In this document: piece after piece, positions 51,937-60,690 of the stretch
Numbering within the stretch: position 1 is the first letter of the stretch
Layout: the number at the start of each line of letters is the position of its first letter
DNA from: Pigmentiphaga daeguensis
GTDB taxonomy: Bacteria > Pseudomonadota > Gammaproteobacteria > Burkholderiales > Burkholderiaceae_B
Reading direction: 5' to 3'
Length of the DNA stretch: 64,000 nt
NCBI RefSeq assembly: GCF_039523035.1
Contig: NZ_BAAAEN010000027.1
Location: forward strand, 1 to 64,000
Translations under genes and position numbers: made by a program
Notes under the pieces: generated by a model
The model's input: the letters and a program-made list of their open reading frames with translations, nothing else
Told to the model about the DNA's origin: nothing
The model's database searches: none

Positions 51937-51951
51937 GCCGCTGGGCAGCCC

Positions 51952-52935
51952 CTAGTCGACCGTCGCGCCGGATTTCTTCACCACGGCTTCCCACTTGGGA
52001 ATCTCGGCCCTGACCATGTCGACGAATTCGGCCGGCGTGCTGGAGGTCGCTTCTATTCCCATGCCCGCCAGCCGGCGCCGCGCGGACTCGTCCGCCATGC
52101 CGCGGACCACGGCGCCGTGCAACCGGTCCACTACCGCTGCCGGCGTGCCCCGGGGGGCCAGCAGCCCGAGCCAGTTCGAGACGTCGTAGCCGGGCAGGCC
52201 GGCTTCGGCGATCGCCGGCACGTCGGGCAGCGCGCTCATGCGCTTGAGGCTGGTGACGCCCAGCGCGCGTACCTTGCCGCTGCGTATGTGCTCGGCATAC
52301 ACCGCGTACGAATCGAAGGTCATGGACACCCGTCCCGCCAGCACGTCGTTCAGCAGCGGAGCGCTGCCCTTGTAGGGAACGTGCAGCAGCCGCACATCCG
52401 CCATCGATGCGAACAACGCGCCCGACAGGTGGCTGGAGCTGCCGTTGCCGGCCGAGCCGTAGGTCAGCGCGCCAGGCTGCGCCTTCGCCAGCGCGATCAG
52501 TTCTTCCACGGTCTTCGCCGGCACCGAGGGATGGACGACCAGCACGCGCGGCGTGGTGTGGGTCAGGCTGACGTATTCGAAATCCTTGATGGGGTCGTAG
52601 CGCAGCTTGGGGTACAGCGAGGGGTTGATGGCCTGCGTGCCCATGGTGGCGAAGAACAGCGTGTAGCCGTCCGGGGCCGCGTGGGCGACGGCCTCGGCAG
52701 CCGTCGTGCCGCCCGCGCCGCCGCGGTTTTCGATCACCACCTGCTGGCCCAGTTGCTCCGTCAGTTGCTGGGCCAGGCCGCGTGCCATGATGTCGGCGGC
52801 GCCTCCGGCGGGAAACGGAACGACGAGCCGCAGCGCGCGATCGGGAAATCCGGCCGCCCCCGCGCCGCCGGCCACGGCCAGCAGGAGCGCCGCCTGCGTC
52901 AGCGCCAGGCAGGCGCGTCGTCGATGAAAACCCAT
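51952..52935 (-). CDS. Bug/TctC-family extracytoplasmic solute-binding protein
   Basis: A 327-residue protein with a signal peptide (RRRACLALTQAALLLAVAGGAGAA), then FPDRALRLVVPFPAGGAADIMAR, ENRGGAGGTTAAEAV, APDGYTLFFATMG, HVPYKGSAPLLNDVLAGRVS and LGVTSLKRMSALPDVPA. The ATG at 52935 is chosen because AGGAG lies 7 bases upstream; an ATG at 52941 overlaps that site. It is isolated, with the mutarotase converging on one side and a leftward MFS gene behind it. The ligand is unknown. Confidence 0.93.
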   Translation of the reverse strand: MGFHRRRACLALTQAALLLAVAGGAGAAGFPDRALRLVVPFPAGGAADIMARGLAQQLTEQLGQQVVIENRGGAGGTTAAEAVAHAAPDGYTLFFATMGTQAINPSLYPKLRYDPIKDFEYVSLTHTTPRVLVVHPSVPAKTVEELIALAKAQPGALTYGSAGNGSSSHLSGALFASMADVRLLHVPYKGSAPLLNDVLAGRVSMTFDSYAVYAEHIRSGKVRALGVTSLKRMSALPDVPAIAEAGLPGYDVSNWLGLLAPRGTPAAVVDRLHGAVVRGMADESARRRLAGMGIEATSSTPAEFVDMVRAEIPKWEAVVKKSGATVD

Positions 52936-53035
52936 GGACATCTCCTCTGTTGTGGTTCTTTTCACGCCACACTTTAGAAGGAGGAGCCGGGCCCGCCTAT
53001 CGTCGGGCCATCAAAGCTGTTATGTGTCTCGGGCC

Positions 53036-54229
53036 CTAGGCCAGTTGGCGGTGCCGTCCGGCGTACAGGCCGAACACGGCCTGGGCGCAGGCAAAGACCA
53101 GGCAGATCAGCAGCGCGACCGTCCATCCGCCCGTGAGGTCGTGTACCGCGCCGATGGCGGTGGGACCGCCCGCGGCCAGCAAATAGCCCACGGCCTGGGC
53201 CATGCCGGACAGCGCGGCCGCCTGCTGTGCGTTGCCGACACGCAGGCTGACGAATGCCAGCCCCAGGATGATGGACGCGCCGCCGCCGCAGCCATACAGG
53301 ATGGCCCACGCCGCGGCCCACGATGGAGCGACCAGCAGGCCCAGCAGGGCCGCGATGGACAGTCCCGTGCAGCCGACCGCCAGCCAGCGCTGGTCGCGCA
53401 CGCGGCGCACCAGCGCGAGCAGCGGCAGGCCGACGACGGCCGAGGCGATCTGCAACATGCCATGGACCGATCCGGTCGAGCCCGGCGGGTAGCCGGCGTC
53501 GTGCAGCATGGAGGGCAGCCAGCTGGAAACGATGTAATACACCAGCGAGTTCAGGCCGAGGAACAGCGTGATCTGCCACGCCAGCGCCGATTTCCACACC
53601 GGCCGGGGGCGGGCCTGGGTGGGACCGGCGGGCGCCGCGACCGGAGCCGGGGTGCGCAGTTGAGGCAGCCAGACGAGGGCGCTGGCGATGGCGATCACGA
53701 TGGGGGCGAGCAGGGCCAGCGGCCACCCCGGGCCGGCGGACCAGAGCGCCAGCGGCACCGCGATCATCGAGGCGAGGCCCGAGGCCACGCCCATCGTCAG
53801 CGCATAGGCGGAGGTCAGGCTGGCGATGCGTCCGGGGAAATCGCGCTTGAGCAGGCTGGGCAGCAGCACGTTGCCGAAGGCGATGGCACCGCCGATCAGC
53901 AGGGTCCCGGCGAACAGGGCCCAGACCGCGCCGGAGGACCGCAGGCACAGGCCCGCCACCAGGGTCAGCAGCGCCGCCATCAGCGTGCGTTCCAGGCCGT
54001 GCCGGCGGGCAGCCAGGGCCGCGATGGGCGATCCGGCGGCGAAGGCCAGCAGGGGCAGGGTGGTGAGCAGGCCCGCCTGGGCGGCGGTCAGGTCCAGGCT
54101 GGTCCGTATCATGTCCAGCACGGGCGCCACGCCGGTGACCGGCGCGCGCAGGTTGGAGGCGATCAGCAGGATGCCGGCGATGAGCCAGGCTTGGCGAGAC
54201 ACGGAATGCGAAGCGGAAAGCGGGAGCAT
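53036..54229 (-). CDS. MFS transporter, CynX/NimT family
   Basis: A 397-residue transporter with twelve predicted membrane segments. The start AWLIAGILLIASNLRAPVTGVAPVLDMI is the signature of the CynX/NimT subgroup (cyanate, 2-nitroimidazole export). The start at 54229 (MLPLSAS) is preferred to 54256, which would add a hydrophilic tail over the promoter. The divergent neighbour is a NimR-like AraC regulator, the same pair as nimR-nimT (yeaM-yeaN) in E. coli. The exported compound here is not known. Confidence 0.88.
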   Translation of the reverse strand: MLPLSASHSVSRQAWLIAGILLIASNLRAPVTGVAPVLDMIRTSLDLTAAQAGLLTTLPLLAFAAGSPIAALAARRHGLERTLMAALLTLVAGLCLRSSGAVWALFAGTLLIGGAIAFGNVLLPSLLKRDFPGRIASLTSAYALTMGVASGLASMIAVPLALWSAGPGWPLALLAPIVIAIASALVWLPQLRTPAPVAAPAGPTQARPRPVWKSALAWQITLFLGLNSLVYYIVSSWLPSMLHDAGYPPGSTGSVHGMLQIASAVVGLPLLALVRRVRDQRWLAVGCTGLSIAALLGLLVAPSWAAAWAILYGCGGGASIILGLAFVSLRVGNAQQAAALSGMAQAVGYLLAAGGPTAIGAVHDLTGGWTVALLICLVFACAQAVFGLYAGRHRQLA

Positions 54230-54307
54230 GGGGCGGCAATCGGAAACGATACCCATGGACTGTAGGCATTTTGCGCCTGTCTGTCTTTGGATAAGATGAC
54301 ATTAAAT

Positions 54308-54324
54308 TGCCAAAATCTGCCAAA
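54308..54324 (+). promoter_or_regulatory. Direct repeat TGCCAAA before the nimR-like gene
   Basis: TGCCAAA at 54308-54314 and 54318-54324 are exactly 10 bp apart, one helical turn, within the 104-bp divergent region. Such in-phase direct repeats fit the two helix-turn-helix motifs of an AraC-type protein, likely the one encoded at 54333. Confidence 0.55.
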
Positions 54325-54332
54325 CGTTCGCC

Positions 54333-55130
54333 ATGCCAGCATTCGAAGCCGCCTTCGCCGAGTTCGATCCGGACGCCACGGTCGCGCCCGTGGTGGCGGT
54401 GCACCTGACGGCGCAGCAGCGCCGCAGCGAACAGCCGGTGCACCGGCATCGCAAGGGCCAGTTGATCCTGGCGCTGCGGGGTTCGGTCACCTGCCATGTG
54501 CCCACCGGCCTGTGGATGGTGCCGCCGCAATGCGCGGTCTGGATTCCTCCCGGCATGGCGCACAGCAACAGGGTGTCGCAGCATGGCCAGGTCTGCCTGC
54601 TGTTCGTCGAGCCGGACACGGCCCCGTTGCCCGAAGTGTGCTGCACGCTGTCGATTTCGCCGCTGTTGCGCGAACTGATCCTGTACCTGGCGGCCGACTC
54701 CACCGACTATCCGCCCGACGGGCCGACCCACCGCCTGGTGGGCGTGCTGCTGGAACAACTGGGGCGCATGCCCACCGAGCAACTGCACCTGCCCGTGCCC
54801 GCGCACAGCCGCCTGCGCCGCATCGCCGACGCGCTGGCGTCCGACCCCGCGAACCGCAACACCGTGGCCGAGTGGGCGCAGCAGGTGGCGATGAGCGAGC
54901 GCAGCCTGGCCCGGTTGATCAAGGCGGAGACGGGCATGAGTTTCGGCCGCTGGCGCCAGCAACTGCACGTCATCGTCGCGCTGCAGCGCCTGTCCGCCGG
55001 CATGGCAGTGCAGCGCGTGGCGATGGACCTGGGCTACGAGTCGGTCAGCGCCTTCATCACGATGTTCAGGAAGGCCATGGGCAAGCCGCCCGGCCGTTAC
55101 CTGGCCGAACGCAACCGGGGCGAAGGGTAG
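54333..55130 (+). CDS. AraC-family regulator, NimR-like
   Basis: A 265-residue protein. The N-terminal cupin-like domain has HRHRKGQLILALRGSVTCHVPTGLWMVPPQCAVWIPPG, and the C-terminal AraC domain carries two helix-turn-helix motifs (VAEWAQQVAMSERSLARLIKAETGMSFGRWRQQ and VAMDLGYESVSAFITMFRKAMGKPPGRYL). This layout and the divergent NimT-like transporter match E. coli NimR (YeaM), a repressor of drug export. It likely binds the TGCCAAA repeats just upstream. Confidence 0.9.
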   Translation: MPAFEAAFAEFDPDATVAPVVAVHLTAQQRRSEQPVHRHRKGQLILALRGSVTCHVPTGLWMVPPQCAVWIPPGMAHSNRVSQHGQVCLLFVEPDTAPLPEVCCTLSISPLLRELILYLAADSTDYPPDGPTHRLVGVLLEQLGRMPTEQLHLPVPAHSRLRRIADALASDPANRNTVAEWAQQVAMSERSLARLIKAETGMSFGRWRQQLHVIVALQRLSAGMAVQRVAMDLGYESVSAFITMFRKAMGKPPGRYLAERNRGEG

Positions 55131-55175
55131 GGCGGCGCGGTATCATCGCCGGCTGATCGATCGCAGGCCACGCCC

Positions 55176-56084
55176 TTGGACATCTCGCTGCTCTGGATTC
55201 CCGCCACGCTCATCGCCGCCGCCGCGCAAACGGCGCGCAACACCATGCAGCACCGGCTGACTGAAACGCTGGGCACGCTCGGGGCGGCGCAAGTCCGCTT
55301 CCTGTACGGCCTGCCGTTCGCCCTGGTGTTCCTAGCCGGGGTGCTGGCGGTGGGAGGCGACTCCCTGCCGCACCTGGACAGCCGTTTCCTGCTGTATTCG
55401 GCGGCCGCCGCCGCGGCGCAGATCCTGGCGACCGTGCTGATGCTGGCCACCATGCAACTGCGCAACTTCGCGCTCAGCACGGTCTATGTGAAGACCGAGC
55501 CGGTGCTGGTCGCCATCTTCGCCGTGGTGGTGCTGGGCGACCCGCTTTCGCTCATGGGCGCCTGCGCGGTCCTGGTGGCGACGGCGGGCGTGGTGGCCAT
55601 GTCGTGGAAGCCTGGCGCGGGGGCGGGCAGCAACTGGCGGCCGGCGCTGCTGGGCATCGCTTCCGGGGCTTTCTTCGCCTTGTCGGCGGTGGCCTTTCGC
55701 GGCGCCATCGTGGCGCTGGACAGCGGTTCGTTCGCCACGCGCGCCAGCGTGACGCTGGTCGCGGGCCTGATCATGCAGACGGGCGCGCTGGTGCTCTGGC
55801 AGGCTGCGTTCCGCCGCGACGTGCTGCGCGGCGTGCTGGCGCAATGGCGCTCTTCGCTGCCGGCGGGTTTCATGGGCGCGTTCGCGTCCCAGTGCTGGTA
55901 TATCGGCTTCGCGCTGACCTCGGCGGCCAACGTCCGCACGCTGGGCCTGGTGGAGGTGCTGTTCGCGCAGTTCGCCTCGCGGCGGATCTTCGCCCAGCAC
56001 GCCAGCCGCCGCGAACGCGGCGGCATGGTACTGGTCGTGCTGGGGCTGCTGTTGCTGCTTTACGGTACGCGAGGCTCCTCCTAG
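55176..56084 (+). CDS. EamA/DMT-superfamily transporter
   Basis: A 302-residue inner-membrane protein with ten predicted helices and two EamA repeats, each beginning near ALSTVYVKTEPVLVAIFAVVVLGDPLS and ALTSAANVRTLGLVEVLFAQFAS. The drug/metabolite transporter family exports small metabolites. The best start is TTG at 55176; the next ATG (residue 24) would cut into the first helix. It is 45 bp from the nimR-like gene on the same strand. Confidence 0.85.
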   Translation: MDISLLWIPATLIAAAAQTARNTMQHRLTETLGTLGAAQVRFLYGLPFALVFLAGVLAVGGDSLPHLDSRFLLYSAAAAAAQILATVLMLATMQLRNFALSTVYVKTEPVLVAIFAVVVLGDPLSLMGACAVLVATAGVVAMSWKPGAGAGSNWRPALLGIASGAFFALSAVAFRGAIVALDSGSFATRASVTLVAGLIMQTGALVLWQAAFRRDVLRGVLAQWRSSLPAGFMGAFASQCWYIGFALTSAANVRTLGLVEVLFAQFASRRIFAQHASRRERGGMVLVVLGLLLLLYGTRGSS

Positions 56085-56128
56085 CGGGAACAGGCCCCGG
56101 ACGGCGGGACCCGTTCCGCATCCTGGCC

Positions 56129-56767
56129 TCAGGCCGCGGCGGCCAGCTCCTCGGCCAGCAGGCCGGCCTGTTCCAGCGCCTGGTTGACGGCCGCTTCGCG
56201 TGCCTCGCCGCCCAGCGCGACACCCTCGGCGCGCAGGACGCTCACGTCGGTCACGCCGAAAAAACCGAGCACCGCCCGCAGGTAGGACTCCTGGTGATCC
56301 AGCAGGGTCTCGACCGGCGTGCCGGCATACTTGCCGCCGCGCGAAGAAACGATCACGACTTTCTTGTCGCCGGCCAGGCCCTCGGGACCGTTGGCGGTGT
56401 AGCGGAAGGTCTTGCCGGCCTGGGCGACACGGTCGATCCAGGCCTTCAACTGGGAAGGAATCGAGAAGTTGTACATCGGGGCGCCGATCACCACCACGTC
56501 GGCGGCCAGGAATTCGGCCAGCAGCTCGTCGGTATAGGCGACTTCCTTGCGGAACCCCTCGTCATCGGGGAACACGGCACCGGGCTGGGGGCGCAGCGAT
56601 TGCAGCAGGGCCCCGTCCAGGTGCGCCGGCGGCTGGGCAACCAGATCGCGGTGCTTGACCGTCGATCGCGGTTCGCTGTGGCGCAGGGCCTCCACGACCG
56701 CGGCGGTCAGTTCGCGGGATACCGAGGCGGCGCCGGTGGAGCTCGAGTCGATGTGCAGGATATTCAT
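56129..56767 (-). CDS. azoR: FMN-dependent NADH-azoreductase
   Basis: A 212-residue flavodoxin-like enzyme that reduces azo dyes and quinones with NADH. FMN-binding segments are MNILHIDSSSTGAASVSRELT, the GAPMYNFSIPSQLKAWIDRV loop and VIVSSRGGKYAGTP; the segment with FRYTANGPEGL is typical of AzoR. It is divergent from a LysR regulator that probably induces it under electrophile or quinone stress (inference). Confidence 0.94.
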   Translation of the reverse strand: MNILHIDSSSTGAASVSRELTAAVVEALRHSEPRSTVKHRDLVAQPPAHLDGALLQSLRPQPGAVFPDDEGFRKEVAYTDELLAEFLAADVVVIGAPMYNFSIPSQLKAWIDRVAQAGKTFRYTANGPEGLAGDKKVVIVSSRGGKYAGTPVETLLDHQESYLRAVLGFFGVTDVSVLRAEGVALGGEAREAAVNQALEQAGLLAEELAAAA

Positions 56768-56868
56768 GAAGATTCCTAGTTCGTCGAATTCTTAGGGTTA
56801 ATGCGGATGACTTCCGCCACATCGACAAGATATAGCGACAATAATTCTTTTTAAACTGCCGCCACTGG

Positions 56869-56897
56869 GAATTACTTTTCTATATTTGGAATAATTC
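56869..56897. promoter_or_regulatory. Inverted repeat between azoR and lysR-like gene
   Basis: GAATTA (56869-56874) and TAATTC (56892-56897) are separated by 17 bp in the AT-rich divergent promoter. A further AATAATTC copy lies at 56840-56847. The dyad is a candidate LysR-type recognition region. Confidence 0.45.
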
Positions 56898-56913
56898 AGC
56901 GTCCGGGGGGACC

Positions 56914-57825
56914 ATGCAGGACCTCAACGACATGTATCTGTTTGCCAAGGTGGTCGAACACGGCGGCTATACCGCGACCGCCCAGGCATTGGGCATCCCG
57001 GTCTCGCGCATCAGCCGGCGCATCGCCGCCCTGGAGGACGAACTGGGCGTGCGGCTGCTACATCGCACCACGCGCAAGATCTCGGTGACCGAGATCGGGC
57101 AGACCTACTACCAGCACTGCGCGGCGCTGGCCGCCGAGGCCGCCGCCGCCCGCGAAGCGGTGGACAGGACGACGTCGCAGCCGCAAGGGCTGATCCGCTT
57201 CAGCTGCCCGGTCACGTTGTTGCATAGCGACATCGGGGCCATCGTCGCGCAGTACCTGGAGCGCTATCCGCAGGTGCGCGTGCAGATAGACGCCACCTCG
57301 CGCCGGGTGGACGTGGTGGAGGAGGGCTTCGATCTCGCATTGCGGGTGCGTACGCCGCCGCTGGAGGACTCCGAACTGGTCGTGCGTCCCCTGGCCACCA
57401 GCAGGCTGGTGCTGGTGGCCACGCCGGACTTCTTCGCGCGCCACGGCGAACCGCAGGATATCCGCGACCTCGAACGCCTGCCCACGCTCAGCATGATGCA
57501 GGCGGCCGAGCGGCATGTCTGGCGGTTCGTCGGCCCGGACGGCGCGGAAGTGTCCGTGGGGCACGTGCCGCGCCTGTCGGTCGACGACCTGAACACGCTG
57601 CGCAGCACGGCGCTGCAGGGACTGGGCATCGCCTGCCTGCCCTGGCCGATGGTGGCGGCCGACGTCGAGGCTGGCCTGCTGCGTGTCACGCTGGCCCGGT
57701 ATTCTCCGCCGGAAGGCATCGTGCAGGCGGTGTTTCCGTCGCGGCGGGGCCTGGTGCCGGCGGTGCGGGGTTTCCTGGATGCGCTGGTGGCGGCGTACGA
57801 GCGGCAGTCGCCCGCCCCGGGCTAG
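56914..57825 (+). CDS. LysR-family transcriptional regulator
   Basis: A 303-residue regulator with the LysR helix-turn-helix at 5-65 (DLNDMYLFAKVVEHGGYTATAQALGIPVSRISRRIAALEDELGVRLLHRTTR) and a periplasmic-binding-protein-like effector domain (IRFSCPVTLLHSDIGAIVAQYLERYPQVRVQI). It belongs to the large group that controls quinone or aldehyde reductases. It is divergent from azoR. A perfect palindrome lies 12 bp past its stop. Confidence 0.92.
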   Translation: MQDLNDMYLFAKVVEHGGYTATAQALGIPVSRISRRIAALEDELGVRLLHRTTRKISVTEIGQTYYQHCAALAAEAAAAREAVDRTTSQPQGLIRFSCPVTLLHSDIGAIVAQYLERYPQVRVQIDATSRRVDVVEEGFDLALRVRTPPLEDSELVVRPLATSRLVLVATPDFFARHGEPQDIRDLERLPTLSMMQAAERHVWRFVGPDGAEVSVGHVPRLSVDDLNTLRSTALQGLGIACLPWPMVAADVEAGLLRVTLARYSPPEGIVQAVFPSRRGLVPAVRGFLDALVAAYERQSPAPG

Positions 57826-57836
57826 GGCCCGAGGCG

Positions 57837-57854
57837 GCTTTCCCCGGGGAAAGC
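57837..57854 (+). terminator. Palindrome after the lysR-like gene
   Basis: GCTTTCCCCGGGGAAAGC is a perfect 18-bp palindrome, extended by GGCG/CGCC on the flanks. It can fold as a stable hairpin at the end of the lysR transcript, though no U-run follows. Confidence 0.5.
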
Positions 57855-57890
57855 GCCACGGCAGCCGGGGGGCTCATGTACAATCCGGGG

Positions 57891-57999
57891 GCACTCGGCG
57901 GGCCGGAAACGGACGCGGGACCGGAACTGTCAAGCGACCGGGAGGCTGCCGGTTTTCCGGACGACACTAGCTCGCAGGGACGCCGTGCGGGCTTTTTTT
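57891..57999 (+). ncRNA. Candidate small RNA or leader before surE
   Basis: A -10-like TACAAT at 57879-57884 is followed by about 80 nt of GC-rich, foldable sequence and then a terminator: GCTCGCA (57970-57976) pairs with TGCGGGC (57986-57992), then seven T. Internal pairing is possible between CCGGAAA near 57903 and TTTTCCGG near 57953. The unit ends 54 bp before surE. It could be an independent small RNA or an attenuated surE leader; no Rfam family was recognised. Confidence 0.4.
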
Positions 58000-58053
58000 A
58001 TCCCATGGTGACGCCAACTGGAGATCGCATTGCGTAAGAGGTCGGGGCGATAG

Positions 58054-58818
58054 ATGTTGATATTGATTTCCAACGACGACGGTTATTTCGCGCCCGGGCT
58101 GGCCGCGCTGGTCGAGGCGCTGCGGCCGCTGGCCGAACTGATCGTCGTCGCGCCCGAGACCAATCGCAGCGGATCGTCGAATTCGCTCACGCTCGATCGG
58201 CCGCTGTCGGTACGCACCGCGGCCAACGGCTTCCTGTACGTCAACGGGACGCCGTCCGATTGTGTGCACGTGGCGCTGACCGGGCTCCTGGACCGGCGCC
58301 CCGACCTGGTGGTGTCCGGCATCAACGACGGACAGAACATGGGCGAGGATACGCTGTACTCCGGCACGGTCGCCGCGGCTACCGAAGGCTATCTGTTCGG
58401 CCTGCCGTCGATCGCCTTTTCGCAGGTATCCAAGGGCTGGACGCACCTGGACGCGGCGGCGGCGGCCGCCCGCAGCTTCGTCGAGCGTTTCATCGCCAAT
58501 CCGCTGGCCGCGCCCAGCCTGCTGAACGTCAATATCCCGAACCTGCCCCTGTCCGAACTCAAGCCTCCCCGCGTGACCCGACTCGGCCGGCGCCACCCTT
58601 CGGAGCCGGTGGTGCGTTCGTCCACCCCGTACGGCGAACCGGTCTATTGGATCGGCCCGGCGGGCAAGGCCGCCGACGCCACGCCCGGTACTGACTTCCA
58701 CGCCTGCGCCGACGGCGCGGTGTCGGTCACGCCGCTGCGGTTCGATCTCACGCACAACGCACAGCTCGAACCCATGCGCGAATGGATCCCCACGGAATGG
58801 ATAGGCGCAAACCGTTGA
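58054..58818 (+). CDS. surE: 5'-nucleotidase SurE
   Basis: Stationary-phase survival protein with nucleotidase and exopolyphosphatase activity. The 254-residue protein has the metal-binding start ILISNDDGYFAPGL (N7, D8, D9 region), APETNRSGSSNSLTLDRPL, NGTPSDCVH and VSGINDGQNMGEDTLYSGTVAAATEG with catalytic Ser/Asn. It leads the conserved surE-pcm-nlpD order and overlaps pcm by about 20 nt. Confidence 0.96.
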   Translation: MLILISNDDGYFAPGLAALVEALRPLAELIVVAPETNRSGSSNSLTLDRPLSVRTAANGFLYVNGTPSDCVHVALTGLLDRRPDLVVSGINDGQNMGEDTLYSGTVAAATEGYLFGLPSIAFSQVSKGWTHLDAAAAAARSFVERFIANPLAAPSLLNVNIPNLPLSELKPPRVTRLGRRHPSEPVVRSSTPYGEPVYWIGPAGKAADATPGTDFHACADGAVSVTPLRFDLTHNAQLEPMREWIPTEWIGANR

Positions 58819-59723
58819 CCCCGGCGCCGGCGCCGCGGCGAGAGGGGGCGGAAGCCCGCGCCGCAGCCGCCCGGCGGCCCGCCGCGCCGTTGCCGCCGGT
58901 CACGGCGGCGAACAGCAATACGCGCGTCACCACCGGGCGTCCGCCGGTCGCCCGCGGCACGCCCGCGCGGCCGCTGCGCCCCGACGAGGCGCGGGCCACG
59001 AACAGCAACACCCGGGTGGCGCCCGCCAGGCTGATCGTGCCGGCGCCCATCCAGGTCCGCACGCCGGCGCGCGAGGCCAATCACGGACTCAATTCCGAGC
59101 GCATGCGCGCCGCGCTGGTGGCGCGGCTGCGCGCGCAGGGCATCGCGGACGAGCGCGTGCTCGAGGCGGTCCACGCGATCCCGCGCCATCGATTCGTCGA
59201 CGAGGCCCTGGCCAGCCGCGCCTACGAGGACGCGGCGCTGCCCATCGGCCATGGGCAGACCATTTCGCAGCCCTGGATCGTGGCGCGCATGATCGCCGCG
59301 GCCCGCAACGGGCGCGAACTCGGCAAGGTGCTGGAGGTCGGAACAGGGTGCGGCTACCAGGCCGCCGTGCTGGCGGGCGTGGCGCGCGAGGTGTATTCCA
59401 TCGAGCGCATCAAGGCCTTGCACGAACTGGCCCGCAATCAACTGCGGCCTTTCCGGCTTCCCCATGTGCGCCTGGTGTTCGGCGACGGCATGCTGGGCGT
59501 GCCGAGCGCCGCGCCGTTCGACGCCATCGTCGTCGCGGCCGCGGGGCTGAAGATACCCGATGCGCTGCTGGCGCAACTGGCGGTCGGGGGCCGTCTGGTG
59601 GCCCCGGAAGGGGGGGCCAGGCAGCGACTGGTCATGATCGAGCGCACCGGAGCCCAGAGCTGGGTGCGAACCGAACTGGAGGCGGTGCGCTTCGTGCCCC
59701 TGCAGTCCGGCGTGTTGTTGTAA
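58797..59723 (+). CDS. pcm: Protein-L-isoaspartate O-methyltransferase with N-terminal extension
   Basis: Repairs isoaspartate in aged proteins using SAM. The catalytic part (from about residue 100) has PRHRFVDEALASRAYEDAALPIGHGQTISQPWIVARM, SAM motif VLEVGTGCGYQAAVLA and FDAIVVAAAGLKIPDALLAQLAVGGRLVAPEG. At 308 residues it exceeds the usual 210 because of a basic, Ala/Pro/Arg-rich extension of about 95 residues with two copies of NSNTRV. ATG 58797 is used; ATG 58782 is also in frame. Both overlap surE. nlpD follows within 20 bp. Confidence 0.93.
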   Translation: MDRRKPLTPAPAPRREGAEARAAAARRPAAPLPPVTAANSNTRVTTGRPPVARGTPARPLRPDEARATNSNTRVAPARLIVPAPIQVRTPAREANHGLNSERMRAALVARLRAQGIADERVLEAVHAIPRHRFVDEALASRAYEDAALPIGHGQTISQPWIVARMIAAARNGRELGKVLEVGTGCGYQAAVLAGVAREVYSIERIKALHELARNQLRPFRLPHVRLVFGDGMLGVPSAAPFDAIVVAAAGLKIPDALLAQLAVGGRLVAPEGGARQRLVMIERTGAQSWVRTELEAVRFVPLQSGVLL

Positions 59724-59740
59724 TGAATAGGAGATCTGGG

Positions 59741-60682
59741 ATGCAGAATTGGCGCAAGCCGGGCCGCGACGAAACCAATCGACCCCGCCTGGGCGCGGGG
59801 ACGCTCGAAAGGACCGCACGACAGGTGCTGCTCTGGACGGGCTGCGCATTGGTGCTCGCGGCCTGCGGCACGGCACCCAGGACGGTACCGGTCGTCGACC
59901 GGACCACGCCGGCCAAGCAGCCGAGCGGCCCCGCGGCCACCGCGGGCCGCGAATCCTCGCGCCTGATCGATGCCGATACCTACATCGTCAAGCGCGGCGA
60001 CACGCTGATCCGTATCGCCCTGGACCACGGCGAGGACTGGCGCGACATCGCGCAGTGGAACAGCCTCGAGGACCCCAACCAGATCCGGCCGGGCCAGGTC
60101 CTGCGCGTGACGCGCCCAGGTTCGACCACCGCCAAGCCCGCCGATTCCAGCGTGGCGCAGGTCACGCCGGTACCCGCGCCGTCGCAGTCGGCCTCGCGGC
60201 CGCTGGGCACGCCGGCGCCTGCCCCCGCGACGCCGTCCCCGGCGCCGGCCGAACCCGTGGCGCCGCCGGCGACTCCGGCCACGCCGCCCGCCGCGCGCAA
60301 CGATCCGGCCAGCGAGCGGGTGGAGTGGGGCTGGCCCGCCAACGGCAAGATCATCGAGAACTTCCACGAGACCCGCAACAAGGGCCTGGACATCGCCGGC
60401 ACCCCGGGCGATCCCGTGCTGGCCGCGGGCGACGGCAAGGTGGTCTATAGCGGCAGCGGCCTGCGCGGCTACGGGCAACTGATCATCATCAAGCACAACA
60501 ACACCTTCCTGTCCGCCTACGCGCACAACCGCGCCATGCTGGTCAAGGAAGGGCAGGCCGTGCGGCGTGGGCAGAAGATCGCCGAACTGGGCAGCACCGA
60601 CGCCGAGTCGCCGCGCGTGCATTTCGAGATCAGGCGCCAGGGCCGTCCCGTCGATCCGGCCGGCTACCTGCCGCCGCGCTGA
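59741..60682 (+). CDS. nlpD: NlpD-type lipoprotein with LysM and degenerate M23 domains
   Basis: A 313-residue outer-membrane lipoprotein that activates amidases for daughter-cell separation. The signal ends in lipobox LAAC (C42). LysM is at about 77-120 (TYIVKRGDTLIRIALDH), followed by a Pro/Ala-rich linker, then a LytM/M23 domain (from about 195) in which the first metal histidine is replaced (NKGLDIAG), as in regulatory NlpD/EnvC proteins. The start at 59741 has GGAG 7 bases upstream. The usual next gene, rpoS, is absent. Confidence 0.93.
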   Translation: MQNWRKPGRDETNRPRLGAGTLERTARQVLLWTGCALVLAACGTAPRTVPVVDRTTPAKQPSGPAATAGRESSRLIDADTYIVKRGDTLIRIALDHGEDWRDIAQWNSLEDPNQIRPGQVLRVTRPGSTTAKPADSSVAQVTPVPAPSQSASRPLGTPAPAPATPSPAPAEPVAPPATPATPPAARNDPASERVEWGWPANGKIIENFHETRNKGLDIAGTPGDPVLAAGDGKVVYSGSGLRGYGQLIIIKHNNTFLSAYAHNRAMLVKEGQAVRRGQKIAELGSTDAESPRVHFEIRRQGRPVDPAGYLPPR

Positions 60683-60690
60683 GGCCCGCC

